Of a stretch of DNA of 64,000 bases, positions 6,834 to 16,200 are shown piece after piece. The notes under the pieces are model-generated. The model was not told the DNA's origin, ran no database searches, and worked only from the letters and a program-made list of their open reading frames with translations. This stretch comes from Chitinophaga ginsengisoli (lineage in GTDB: Bacteria > Bacteroidota > Bacteroidia > Chitinophagales > Chitinophagaceae): the NCBI RefSeq assembly GCF_003014595.1, contig NZ_PYGK01000006.1, forward strand, positions 310,001 to 374,000. The letters are read 5' to 3'. Within the stretch, counting starts at the first letter, position 1, and the number at the start of each line of letters is the position of its first letter. Both the position numbers and the translations under genes were made by a program.

Positions 6834-8120
6834 ATGCAAGTAACAATATCACCCGGCGCTATCAGTGGTACAGTGACCGCCAATCCTTCCAAAAGTGCTA
6901 TGCAACGCGCTGTTGCAGCAGCCCTGCTGAGCAATGGTACCAGTATTATCCGTAATCCTGGTTTGAGTAATGACTGTCTGGCTGCGCTTGATGTAGCAGG
7001 GAAACTGGGCGCTGTTATCAAACGTAATGAGGACCATATTGAAATAACAAGTAAAGGTGTATTTCCTTCCGCTGAAAATAATGAGATCAACTGTGGGGAA
7101 TCCGGCCTCGGTATCCGCATGTTCACACCCATAGCAGCCCTGTCAGACCAGGCAATTACCATCAACGGACATGGTAGTCTTACCACCCGCCCGATGGATT
7201 TCTTTGAACAGGTATTACCTCAGCTGGATGTTAAATGCAAGACCCGCGAAGGGAAACTGCCATTGAATATACAGGGGCCGCTGAAAGCTAAGAACATCAC
7301 CATAGATGGTTCACTGAGTTCCCAGTTCCTCACCGGCTTGCTGATGGCATATGGTGCGGTAGCGGAAGATGTGACCATCACCGTAAAAGATCTGAAAAGC
7401 AAACCTTATATCGCACTGACACTGCAACTGATGGAACAGTTTGGCGTGCAGGTGAAAGAGGAGCAATTCGAAAAATTTCACTTTGGTAAACACCAGGCAT
7501 ATAAAGCCGGTGAATACACTGTAGAAGGCGACTGGAGTGGTGCTGCGTTTCTGCTGGTAGCAGCTGCTGTAGCTGGTAAGGCAGAAGTACACCACCTGAA
7601 TACACAATCTGCACAGTCAGATAAAGCGATTCTGGAAGCCCTGGAAAAAGCGGGCGCCGGATTGCTGCCAGGTGTATTCACAGTGATCGTACAGAAGAAT
7701 AAATTGCAGGCATTTGATTTTGATGCAACAGACTGTCCCGACCTGTTTCCTCCGCTGGTAGCCCTGGCAGCTAATTGCGAAGGCACCACAAAGATCATTG
7801 GTGTGAACAGGCTGGCGCACAAGGAAAGTGACCGTGGTAAAACACTTCAGGAAGAGTTTGGCAAGATGGGTATTGCCATTGAGTTGCATGGCGATGAAAT
7901 GTTGGTACATGGTGGTACAGGTATTAAAGGAGCTGTTGTTAAATCCCACAATGACCATCGTATTGCTATGGCCTGTGCAGTGGCTGCACTGACAGCAGAT
8001 GCACCGGTGGTTATTGAAGATGCAGAAGCCATTAATAAATCATACCCTGAGTTCTATGAGCATCTGGAGAAGATCGGAGGTATAGTAAAAAAGCAGGGAT
8101 CAGCAAGCCTGACGCATTAA
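6834..8120 (+). CDS. aroA: 3-Phosphoshikimate 1-carboxyvinyltransferase (EPSP synthase)
   Basis: Transfers enolpyruvate from PEP to shikimate 3-phosphate. It is 428 residues. Family blocks include NPSKSAMQRAV (substrate-binding Lys-Ser), the PEP-site loop NCGESGLGIRMFTP in place of the common LGNAGT form, DGSLSSQFLTGLLMA, HKESDRGKTL and the C-terminal NDHRIAMACAV. It starts 12 nt after aroB. The loop sequence differs from enteric EPSP synthases; I draw no conclusion about inhibitor response. Confidence 0.94.
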   Translation: MQVTISPGAISGTVTANPSKSAMQRAVAAALLSNGTSIIRNPGLSNDCLAALDVAGKLGAVIKRNEDHIEITSKGVFPSAENNEINCGESGLGIRMFTPIAALSDQAITINGHGSLTTRPMDFFEQVLPQLDVKCKTREGKLPLNIQGPLKAKNITIDGSLSSQFLTGLLMAYGAVAEDVTITVKDLKSKPYIALTLQLMEQFGVQVKEEQFEKFHFGKHQAYKAGEYTVEGDWSGAAFLLVAAAVAGKAEVHHLNTQSAQSDKAILEALEKAGAGLLPGVFTVIVQKNKLQAFDFDATDCPDLFPPLVALAANCEGTTKIIGVNRLAHKESDRGKTLQEEFGKMGIAIELHGDEMLVHGGTGIKGAVVKSHNDHRIAMACAVAALTADAPVVIEDAEAINKSYPEFYEHLEKIGGIVKKQGSASLTH

Positions 8121-8179
8121 CAGAAGCAGAGTTGGCCGATGGATCCATTGGACAGCGCTGAAAAAAATATTCAAACAGC

Positions 8180-9175
8180 ATGAACAGCTTTGGTAGATTA
8201 TTCCGGGTGAACGTTTTTGGAGAATCGCACGGCGCCAGCGTAGGCGTGAATATTGACGGTATTCCTGCCGGTATTCCGCTTACCCAGGAGGACTTCCTGC
8301 CCGACCTGGAAAGGCGTAAGGCAGGTGCGAAAGGTACCACACCCCGTAAGGAAGAGGATCTGCCTTACATCAAATCCGGTGTGTTTAACGACCGTACCAC
8401 CGGTGCTCCTATCACGATATTATTTGAGAACAACAATACCCGTAGTACCGATTACGAGAAGCTCCGTGAGTTTCCTCGTCCCGGTCATGCGGACTTCGTA
8501 GCTACCCACAAGTATGGTGGTTTTGAAGACTATCGCGGAGGTGGTCACTTTAGTGGCCGTCTTACCCTAAATCTGGTAGCGGCGGGTGTGATCGCTAAAA
8601 AGATCCTGGGTCCTAACATCTCTGTAAAGGCAACCCTGATCGAAGTAGGTGGCCTGCCTGATGCAGAAAAGGGACTGGAAGCAGCTATCGCTGCCAAAGA
8701 CTCCGTTGGTGGTATCGTGGAATGTGTGGTAGAAGGCTTACCTATTGGTTTGGGAGAGCCTTTCTTTGATTCTGTGGAATCGACCATTGCACACGCCGTA
8801 TTCTCCATTCCTGCCATCAAAGGCATTGAATTCGGTGCCGGTTTTGCCGCTGCCCGCATGAAGGGAATAGAGCATAATGACGCTATCCTGGATGCAAGTG
8901 GTAAAACAGCTACCAACAATGCAGGTGGGGTAGTAGGGGGCATTACAAATGGCAATCCCCTGGTATTCCGGGTAGCCGTAAAGCCTACCTCCAGCACACC
9001 TAAAGAACAGCATACACTGAATATAAAAAGCGGTGAAGTGGAAAACTTCAGCGTAAAAGGACGCCACGATCTGTGCATCGCATTGAGGGTACCAGTAGTC
9101 CTGGAAGCTGTTGCAGCCATGGCACTCGCAGATTTCATGCTGCTCGAACAACGAAGCGGCAGGGTGTTCAGATAA
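8180..9175 (+). CDS. aroC: Chorismate synthase
   Basis: Eliminates phosphate from EPSP to give chorismate, using reduced FMN. It is 331 residues, at the short end of the family. Hallmarks are FGESHGASVGVNIDG at the N-terminus, RRKAGAKGTTPRKE, REFPRPGHADF, DYRGGGHFSGRLT (a variant of the usual GGGRSSAR region), and KGRHDLCIALRVPVVLEAV near the end. Last gene of the operon, closed by the terminator at 9184-9216. Confidence 0.94.
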   Translation: MNSFGRLFRVNVFGESHGASVGVNIDGIPAGIPLTQEDFLPDLERRKAGAKGTTPRKEEDLPYIKSGVFNDRTTGAPITILFENNNTRSTDYEKLREFPRPGHADFVATHKYGGFEDYRGGGHFSGRLTLNLVAAGVIAKKILGPNISVKATLIEVGGLPDAEKGLEAAIAAKDSVGGIVECVVEGLPIGLGEPFFDSVESTIAHAVFSIPAIKGIEFGAGFAAARMKGIEHNDAILDASGKTATNNAGGVVGGITNGNPLVFRVAVKPTSSTPKEQHTLNIKSGEVENFSVKGRHDLCIALRVPVVLEAVAAMALADFMLLEQRSGRVFR

Positions 9176-9183
9176 CACCAATA

Positions 9184-9216
9184 AAAAAGGCGAATGATCT
9201 CCTCATTCGCCTTTTT
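9184..9216. terminator. Bidirectional terminator between aroC and FKBP genes
   Basis: AAAAAGGCGAATGA (9184-9197) pairs perfectly with TCATTCGCCTTTTT (9203-9216) across a 5-nt loop. T-runs exist on both strands, so it can end the aro operon and the convergent FKBP transcript. Confidence 0.93.
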
Positions 9217-9235
9217 CTTTATCTCTCCTCAAGAA

Positions 9236-9958
9236 TTATTTCTCGATCGCAATCAACTCTACTTCAAATACCAGCGCGCTGTTAGGACCGATTTTCGGAC
9301 CTGCCTGACGGTCGCCATAAGCCAGTTCGGAAGGAATGAACAGCTTCCATTTGGAACCTACCGGCATCAGCTGCAGTGCTTCTGTCCAACCTTTGATAAC
9401 CCCGCTAACCGGGAAGGAGATCGGCTGACCTCTCTCTACAGAGCTATCGAATACAGTACCGTCTATTAAAGTACCGTGATAGTGTGTTTTTACCTTGTCA
9501 TTGATGGTTGGTTTTGGGCCGGTACCTTCAGTGATGACCTGGTACTGTAAACCACTTGGCAGTGTTACCACGCCTGGTTTGGTTTTATTTTCCGCCAGGA
9601 ATTGTTCGCCGGCAGCCTTGTTCTTTTGCATTTTCTCGGCTTTTATTTGTTGTAAATAATCGCTAACACTCATATTACCTTGTTCTTTTGTTATCAATGG
9701 TGTGCTGCCTTCAACTGCTTCTTTAAGCGCTTTGGCCAATATATCAGTTTTTATGCTGTCCAGACCCTGTGTTTTCAGCATGTTGCCAAATTCCAGACCA
9801 ATAGCATAACTAACGGTATCCAGTTTGGTTTGCAATAACGGAGCCGGCGCTACAGCTACCGGAACTTCCTCTCCTTTTTTGGACCTTTTCTTCTTTTGAG
9901 CGTAGCCAGGAAGGGTGGCCACACCTAAAACTCCAAGTAATAGGGCTTTTCTGATCAT
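9236..9958 (-). CDS. FKBP-type peptidyl-prolyl cis-trans isomerase, exported
   Basis: Protein-folding catalyst of the cell envelope. From ATG 9958 it is 240 residues: signal peptide MIRKALLLGVLGVATLPGYA, a basic KKKRSKK patch, an N-terminal FKBP dimerisation-type helical domain (about 40-120: YAIGLEFGNMLKTQGLD) and a C-terminal FKBP domain (about 135-238) with TVFDSSVERGQPISFPV, VIKGWTEALQLMPVG and IPSELAYG. The extended frame to 10000 adds residues before the signal peptide and is not preferred. It lies 69 nt after the CocE-like gene on the same strand. Confidence 0.92.
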   Translation of the reverse strand: MIRKALLLGVLGVATLPGYAQKKKRSKKGEEVPVAVAPAPLLQTKLDTVSYAIGLEFGNMLKTQGLDSIKTDILAKALKEAVEGSTPLITKEQGNMSVSDYLQQIKAEKMQKNKAAGEQFLAENKTKPGVVTLPSGLQYQVITEGTGPKPTINDKVKTHYHGTLIDGTVFDSSVERGQPISFPVSGVIKGWTEALQLMPVGSKWKLFIPSELAYGDRQAGPKIGPNSALVFEVELIAIEK

Positions 9959-10027
9959 ATAATGGTTTATTGAACTGTACAAAATATCCTTGCAGAACAC
10001 CGCCGGGAATAGGCTGCAAGTTAGTAA

Positions 10028-11923
10028 CTATTTGATTACCGGCAACTCTATATGAGAAGCGTGCTGTGCATCATGGTAGATGCGGATGTCTGCCTTCCGG
10101 AAATCTTTGTCGTCACAGGTATAAATATCGGTAAATACCTGAGGATTCCTGTCTACCAGCGGGAACCAGCTGCTTTGTATCTGTACCATGATCTTATGTC
10201 CTTTTTTGAAGGTATGAGCCACGTCCGGCAGGCTGAAATTCACGTCAGTAGGAGTGTTAGGTTTGAATGCTTCAGGTTTTTCAAAGCTGTTGCGGTATTT
10301 ACCCCTCATGATCTCGCCACGTACCAGCATCTGGTAGCCTCCCATCGGATAGGTCATAGAAGGTACCCTACGGTGTTCGCTGGGCGCATCCTGCTCATAT
10401 TTAAAGTCGTTGGGAAACACATCGATCAGTTTCACAACAAAATCCGCGTCTGTGCTGCTGGTACTTACTACCAGTTTAGCCAACAGCGGACCTGCAACCG
10501 TAATGTCTTCTGTCAGTACCGATGTTTCGAATGTGGCTACATCCGGACGTCTGGCAGCAAAGCGCTGGTCGTCGGTCATATAATTGATAGTGCGTTCAAA
10601 ATGGATGTCTTCTGTATATGGCACCGGTTTGGCGGGGTCGCTTACATAGCCGGTAAAGCTGCCGGCAGAGAGGGGTTTGCTGAAATCCAGTTTACCGTTG
10701 GCCTGCAGGTACAGTGATTGCTGCTGAGTATTTGTCAATGGCCATTGTGACAACTTACGCCACTGGTTTTCTCCGGTAAAGAAGACAGTCGCTTCTGCAA
10801 TATTATCAGCAGAACCTTTTCCTTTCAGGTAATAGTTGAAGAAAGGGTATTCTATGTTTTCCTGGTACCATTGGGAGGTGGGACTGCCAAACTGGATATT
10901 ACCCAGGGAGGAGCCGTTTTTGGTCCTGGCCCATTGCCCATGATACCAGGGGCCCATTACAATACGGTTATTGGTTTTGCCACTTTGTTTTTCGATTGCT
11001 TTATAGGTATTCCATGCGCCGAAGCAGTCTTCCGCATCGAACAAACCACCTACCTCCAGCATAGCTGGTTGTACGTTTGTGAGGTATTGCCTTACACTAC
11101 GGGCTTTCCACCAGTTGTCCAGGTTAGGATGTGTTGTGAGATCTTTCCAGAAAGCGATGCTGTCGCCCATTAAACGGGTAAAGTTCTTTACAGCGCCCGT
11201 ATGCAGGTAGAAGTCGTAGTTGTCAGTATTATGGTATTCAAAATTGGTAGGTCCTACGGTAGTAGGTTGTCGCCTTGGTTTACCAAAGCTGGTATAAAAG
11301 GCGAAGGCGTCCATGATAAAGAAGGCGCCGTTGTGGTGGAAATCATCACCAATAAACCAGTCAGTTACCGGCGCCTGCGGGCTTACAGCTTTTAATGCCG
11401 GGTGACCGCTCAGTGCGGCCATAGTAGAATAAAAGCCCGGGTAGGAAATGCCTAGTACACCTACATTACCATTGTTGTTCTCCAGGCTCTTCACAAGCCA
11501 GTCAATAGTATCATATGTATCGCTGGCTTCATCAATGTCCTGTTTAGTCTTTTTATTGGGATTATAAGGACGTACATCCACAAATGTACCCTCACTCATC
11601 CAACGTCCTCTCACATCCTGTGTAACGAAGATATACCCCTCATGCAGGTAGGTATTGTAGTGGCTGTTCCAGAGTGGTAGGAATTTATCTTCTCCGTATG
11701 GTGCACAGGAATAGGGCGTGCGGGTCATGAGGATAGGATGTTTCTCTGATTTGTCTTTTGGCATGTAGATGGTGGTGAACAATTTCACCCCATCACGCAT
11801 GGGGATGTACACCTCTTTTTTGGTGTAGTTTTCACGCATCCATAAAGAGTCCTGATTGATACCCTTCACGCAGGAAGTGTGAAGGATAAGCGCTGTTATT
11901 ACCAGCATTAGCAACTTTCTCAT
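10028..11923 (-). CDS. CocE/NonD-family serine hydrolase (X-Pro peptidase / acylase-like), lipoprotein
   Basis: A 631-residue alpha/beta hydrolase of the CocE/X-Pro dipeptidyl peptidase S15 group, whose members cleave peptide, amide or alpha-amino acid ester bonds. The N-terminus ends in a lipobox-like HTSC (Cys18), so it is probably lipidated. The nucleophile is Ser160 in GISYPG. Asp in GGLFDAED and His in YHDAQHASHIEL are likely triad members. The C-terminal jelly-roll domain (about 410-625) contains PRVPSMTYPMGG-like segments (read as RRVPSMTYPMGG). The natural substrate cannot be told. It starts 46 nt after the YjbR-like gene, possibly one transcript with FKBP. Confidence 0.88.
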   Translation of the reverse strand: MRKLLMLVITALILHTSCVKGINQDSLWMRENYTKKEVYIPMRDGVKLFTTIYMPKDKSEKHPILMTRTPYSCAPYGEDKFLPLWNSHYNTYLHEGYIFVTQDVRGRWMSEGTFVDVRPYNPNKKTKQDIDEASDTYDTIDWLVKSLENNNGNVGVLGISYPGFYSTMAALSGHPALKAVSPQAPVTDWFIGDDFHHNGAFFIMDAFAFYTSFGKPRRQPTTVGPTNFEYHNTDNYDFYLHTGAVKNFTRLMGDSIAFWKDLTTHPNLDNWWKARSVRQYLTNVQPAMLEVGGLFDAEDCFGAWNTYKAIEKQSGKTNNRIVMGPWYHGQWARTKNGSSLGNIQFGSPTSQWYQENIEYPFFNYYLKGKGSADNIAEATVFFTGENQWRKLSQWPLTNTQQQSLYLQANGKLDFSKPLSAGSFTGYVSDPAKPVPYTEDIHFERTINYMTDDQRFAARRPDVATFETSVLTEDITVAGPLLAKLVVSTSSTDADFVVKLIDVFPNDFKYEQDAPSEHRRVPSMTYPMGGYQMLVRGEIMRGKYRNSFEKPEAFKPNTPTDVNFSLPDVAHTFKKGHKIMVQIQSSWFPLVDRNPQVFTDIYTCDDKDFRKADIRIYHDAQHASHIELPVIK

Positions 11924-11969
11924 AAGCGATTTAATGATTTGTTTTAAGTCTGAACAGTTTGTCCGTATG

Positions 11970-12320
11970 TTAAGCAGACAGGCCTTCCCTGTCTTTTTTG
12001 GGTAATGACTTCACTACGAGGTCATAGGAGTCTTTTATCCATTCATACAGTAAACGGTTAGGAATATTGGAATGTACGTCTATCGTATTCCAATGTTTTT
12101 TGTTCATATGATAACCCGGTGTTACACCATCGTACCGCTCCCGCAGTTCAATGGCTATTTCGGGGTCACACTTCAGATTGAATGTGTCAAAACTATCAAC
12201 ATGTGTGAGTGTGAACATCTTACCTTTTACCTTGTATACGAGGATCTCTTCGCCGAAGGGGAACTCCTCCGTAACGCCTGGCAGTGACAAACAATATTCT
12301 CTGAATTGTTCAATATTCAT
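11970..12320 (-). CDS. MmcQ/YjbR-family protein
   Basis: A 116-residue single-domain protein of the YjbR/MmcQ (CyaY-like fold) family. Typical elements are EQFREYCLSLPGVTEEFPFG at the N-terminus, KVKGKMFTL, FNLKCDPEIAIELRE, PGYHMNKKHWNTI and the C-terminal DSYDLVVKSLPKK. Some members are called DNA-binding, but the biochemical role is not settled. It is upstream of the CocE-like gene by 46 nt. Confidence 0.88.
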   Translation of the reverse strand: MNIEQFREYCLSLPGVTEEFPFGEEILVYKVKGKMFTLTHVDSFDTFNLKCDPEIAIELRERYDGVTPGYHMNKKHWNTIDVHSNIPNRLLYEWIKDSYDLVVKSLPKKDREGLSA

Positions 12321-12358
12321 AATAGTAGTATGTGAAGCAGAACCGGATAGGATAAAGG

Positions 12359-12396
12359 TAAAAAAAAGAAGGCCAACCTCATAGAAGATTGACCTT
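12359..12396 (-). terminator. Intrinsic terminator downstream of the two-TM protein gene
   Basis: On the minus strand AAGGTCAA (12396-12389) pairs with TTGGCCTT (12376-12369) with one G-U pair, loop 12 nt, followed by a T-rich run from the A-run at 12359-12367. It separates this gene from the YjbR-like gene. Confidence 0.7.
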
Positions 12397-12455
12397 GTTA
12401 TAAATAAAGGTTGATAGTTGCTATAAACAGCAGATATGGTTGGTTAATGATGAAT

Positions 12456-12974
12456 TTAAAGCTTGGTGATGGCAAGGATCACACGGGAATAACGTCCGTA
12501 TACGATCTCTACCTGCTGACCAGCTTTGAAGTCATCCAACCTGCCACGCATCCAGTAAAACAGTCGGTTTCTTTTCTTTACACCTTCCTGTTGTACAATG
12601 AAGCTTGTCTGCATTTCATTGTTCCCCTGGTAGATCATTTCCAATGGCACCTGTATCTGTCCTTTCTGTAATTTGGTAAGATCCTTTTTGATCGTATAAT
12701 AACGTACGTCCGTTACCTTGATCAGTGCAAAGATCAGCACCAGTACGAAAGACATCAGCCAAACCCAGAACCAGGCGTTCTTATAGGAAAATAAGGACTG
12801 ATTGATCTCTTCGTCGCTAAGACGTTTACTGAGAAAAAATTGAGGTACAAAGGCTGCGATTATCACTAGTAACAGGCCAATTCCAATGAATTTGTAAATC
12901 TGCTTTGTGTTCTTTTTTAACGCATCCTGAAGAAGAAATATCTCTTCGGTGGACATAAAAGAGTAGTCCTGCAT
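12456..12974 (-). CDS. Two-TM membrane protein of unknown function
   Basis: A 172-residue protein I do not recognise. It has two likely membrane segments, about 28-48 (GIGLLLVIIAAFVPQFFL) and 68-86 (WFWVWLMSFVLVLIFALI). A soluble C-terminal part of about 80 residues is rich in beta-type segments (VRYYTIKKDLTKLQKGQIQV, VEIVYGRYSRVILAI). The hydrophilic N-terminus starts MQDYSFMSTEEI. It is monocistronic, with a terminator behind it and AT-rich DNA before it. Confidence 0.75.
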   Translation of the reverse strand: MQDYSFMSTEEIFLLQDALKKNTKQIYKFIGIGLLLVIIAAFVPQFFLSKRLSDEEINQSLFSYKNAWFWVWLMSFVLVLIFALIKVTDVRYYTIKKDLTKLQKGQIQVPLEMIYQGNNEMQTSFIVQQEGVKKRNRLFYWMRGRLDDFKAGQQVEIVYGRYSRVILAITKL

Positions 12975-13200
12975 AATTATAATGGTTTTTCTTATATCTA
13001 ATTTATATAAAATATTATTAAAATACTTATAATAATAACGTGATTTCAGTCAACTTAGTATTAGTTAGCTTTAAAGAGTTGTAAATCAGGAAAAAGTTTT
13101 TTATGTCAATCGCCTGATATTACATACAAAAGACAATCGACCGGGGACAGAATTGTGTGGCAACGCACAAAAATGAGCGGAGTTGGTGTATCCACAAAAG

Positions 13201-13233
13201 AAAAAGGGTGCCTCAACTGCTTTGAGGCACCCT
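13201..13233 (-). terminator. Terminator of the TraB/GumN-domain gene
   Basis: AGGGTGCCTCA (13205-13215) pairs with TGAGGCACCCT (13223-13233), an 11-bp perfect stem. On the minus strand it is followed by five Ts, immediately after the stop of the 1208-residue gene. Confidence 0.88.
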
Positions 13234-13240
13234 GATAAAC

Positions 13241-16200
13241 TTAATAACTTTTGGCTGATGCTTCGGATTCTTTCAGGAACTTTTCATACGCCTCTGCTGC
13301 TTCTTTGACAAGTTGCTTTTTGTCTCTCCACCTGCTTTCATCAGGTATATAATGAATCAGATGTGGACGTATATTCAGCTCTTTGCTGTTTAATGGATGA
13401 GGACCGTTCAGTATATATTCAGGGTCCTCGTCTTCTGCGGTTTTAACGCGATATAATATTAGCCATTGAGCAGCTTGTTTTTCATGCTGGACCCTTACGC
13501 GGGTGACCTGCTCAATATCAATAGCTGATGCATCGTAGTCTTCGGAGTAATAGTCAGTCAGATAACAACGTCCTATTAACTCCTGGCTAAGCAGATGGCG
13601 GATTTTAGACAACTGCTTATTTCCATCCAATGTGGTAATAAAAGAGTATGCGGTGCTGCCATCTGCAAGAATGCTCTTGAGTATTTTCTCGTCGACAGCT
13701 ATACCACGGCTGATTAATCCACGTGCTCCCAGCGCGCGTACCGACATAACGGTATCAGCCAGTAATTGTCTGAAGCTTCCTGCTGTCAGCACTGGTGCAG
13801 ATGGTATTGTAAGTATCTCGCCTGTGCTAAGCAACCGGCTTTCCTGTGCCCAGTCACTATCCTCGCTTGCTTGTCTTTCCTGCCATCTCTTTATCTGATG
13901 TTCAAACAGCTGAGTAATACCCGGTAACAATTGCCTGAGCACATACTGTTCAAACTGTGGGGATAGCCATATTGAATCTCCACTGGTATATGCTGCAAAA
14001 GCCTCCAGGAAACTCTTCGATCGCATCGCCGTGGAAATCATCGCTGGCATATATTGTTTGTACAGGCTGTCTTCTCTGAATAAATAGGAGAAAATGTTAC
14101 TGCCCGTCTCGTTGTTTTCCGGTATTTCAGGTGCCAGGCGCAGAAATGTACGAATGGCAGAGTCTGAAGAAAGTCCCGTTAGAAACCGCAGGATGCTTCT
14201 ACGCTGGGTTACATCTGTTGTCGCTGCAAAAAGTATCTCTGCTGTATTGACAACGTTGTCATCACTGACGTGCTTCAATGATGACAATAACCGCACCTTT
14301 GCGTTATCACTTCCTGTGTCTGCAGGAAACGGTTTGGTCAGCGCACTTAGAATAAGCGGTTTGTCAGTACTATCTGCATCTGTGTCGACCCAAAAGATAT
14401 ATTTATTAGCCTTGTTGAATATCGCTGTATCGCTGCTCTGCAGATCCTTTAACAGCATAGGCAACTTCTTTTGTGCCAATCGGAATGTATCCGCTTTCTC
14501 CCTGTTGCCGGCACGAAAGGCAGAAAGGTACTGCTGTGCATATCCGTTGCCTGCTAATTCTTCGGGTATAACCGCAGTCAGCCGGTAAATAGTATGGCCG
14601 GCTACGATCGCTTTCCTGTACCACCGTAGACCGGTATAGCGTCCTTTCATTGCAGTTTCATATACCGGAAGACCTTCCTGTATAGACTGTTTTTGGTTGG
14701 TGATAATAAAGTTGCTATCAACAGGATGTATAAAAGTTTTCAGGAGGCTGTCAGGTTCGTTGTGGTAGTAGCGTGAATACTTTCTTACTTCTGTCATGTA
14801 CATGGAATAAGAAGTACTGTCAATCGCTGAATAGGAATAGATATTAACACGTGATGATTCACGATAATCGTCATCTATCCCCCCGGTAAACTGACCAGGA
14901 CCAGTTATTGTAAAGCTGCTGTCTGTGGGTGTAAAGGACACTGTAGGTGCCCGGGCCAGTAAAGGAAGTATATGAAAGCCATCGAGGAAACGTTGCCAGT
15001 AACTGCTGTCCGTTTGTGCACTGTAATAGTTACATAAAAGGCTGTATGCAAGGTTACCTCGTGGAATAAAATGTAAACGGGAAATAACGCCATTGGAACG
15101 CTGGTAAATCAGCCTATATAAGGGTAACCCCTCCCGTTCTGTCATGGTCGAATCGATCAGCTGTAAAGTGCTGTCTTCCTGGAGGAGAAGTGTCCGTATT
15201 GTTTCCAGCAGTTTTTTATCGTTCACTCTATAATGGTCACTTTGCATTTTGTCGATCCGCAGTACATAGGAAATGTTATTGGCATCATCCAGGCCGGAAT
15301 ATGCTTCTACGGGAGCAACCTTTTCCCTGTTACCGGTTTGTGCATGATTGGCATCCGAGGGGATAATAGCGGAGAATCCTAACTCCGGACGATGCAGCGT
15401 GTCATATGTCGTTACCGGACGTGTAACGTCATAAAAACGTACAGATTTGAAAAACTCCTTTCTGGAACTGCTGTCTGCATCCTGGGAGCTGTGCATAAAT
15501 ATAAAAGCCCTGTTATTGCGGATAAACAGGCGCATATACAGCGGCATGCCTTTTTGTAACATCACTGCTTCCGTACCAGGGATGTTGCGATAGGTGATGG
15601 GATAGGATTTTTGTACCTGTGCATTACCCTGTTGCGCCATGTTTGCGATCATGGTGTTCACCAGCTCACGGTCATCCATACCCAGTTGAGTGATATCTAC
15701 GCAAAATGCAAATCCTGCCTGCATGTTATTGGCGCCGATATACATTTTCCGGTTTATGTTTGGTATCGGGTATGCGATTGGATTACCGGGGAATGTGATA
15801 CTGTAACCATCCGCTATCCTGTTTAGCGTAAATCCGTTAATACTGTCCAGCCGCTGACGCTCTTTTTTTGCTACTCCGGTGAAAGTAGCTTTTACAGGAG
15901 CAGTGGTATAGCCTTTTGCACGTAGCAGCGACAGTATACCTTTTTCGCCGGGTAAATGAGCGACACCAACAGCGGCGAAAACACTGCCTTTGCTGATCAG
16001 CCCTGAGAGATTGGCGGCCATTTCCCGGTTGCGCGACTCCAGATCGGGGATGTCTGCAAGTTCTTCTGAGAGATTGACGAGATTTGATATCTTTTGAAGA
16101 TCGGCGCTATAGTACAGGTTAACAAGTGAGTCCAGGAAAGATACCCGCGCATTGAAGCGTTCATTTTTTTCTTCCGTACCGTCGTTTTCGGAATTTTGAT

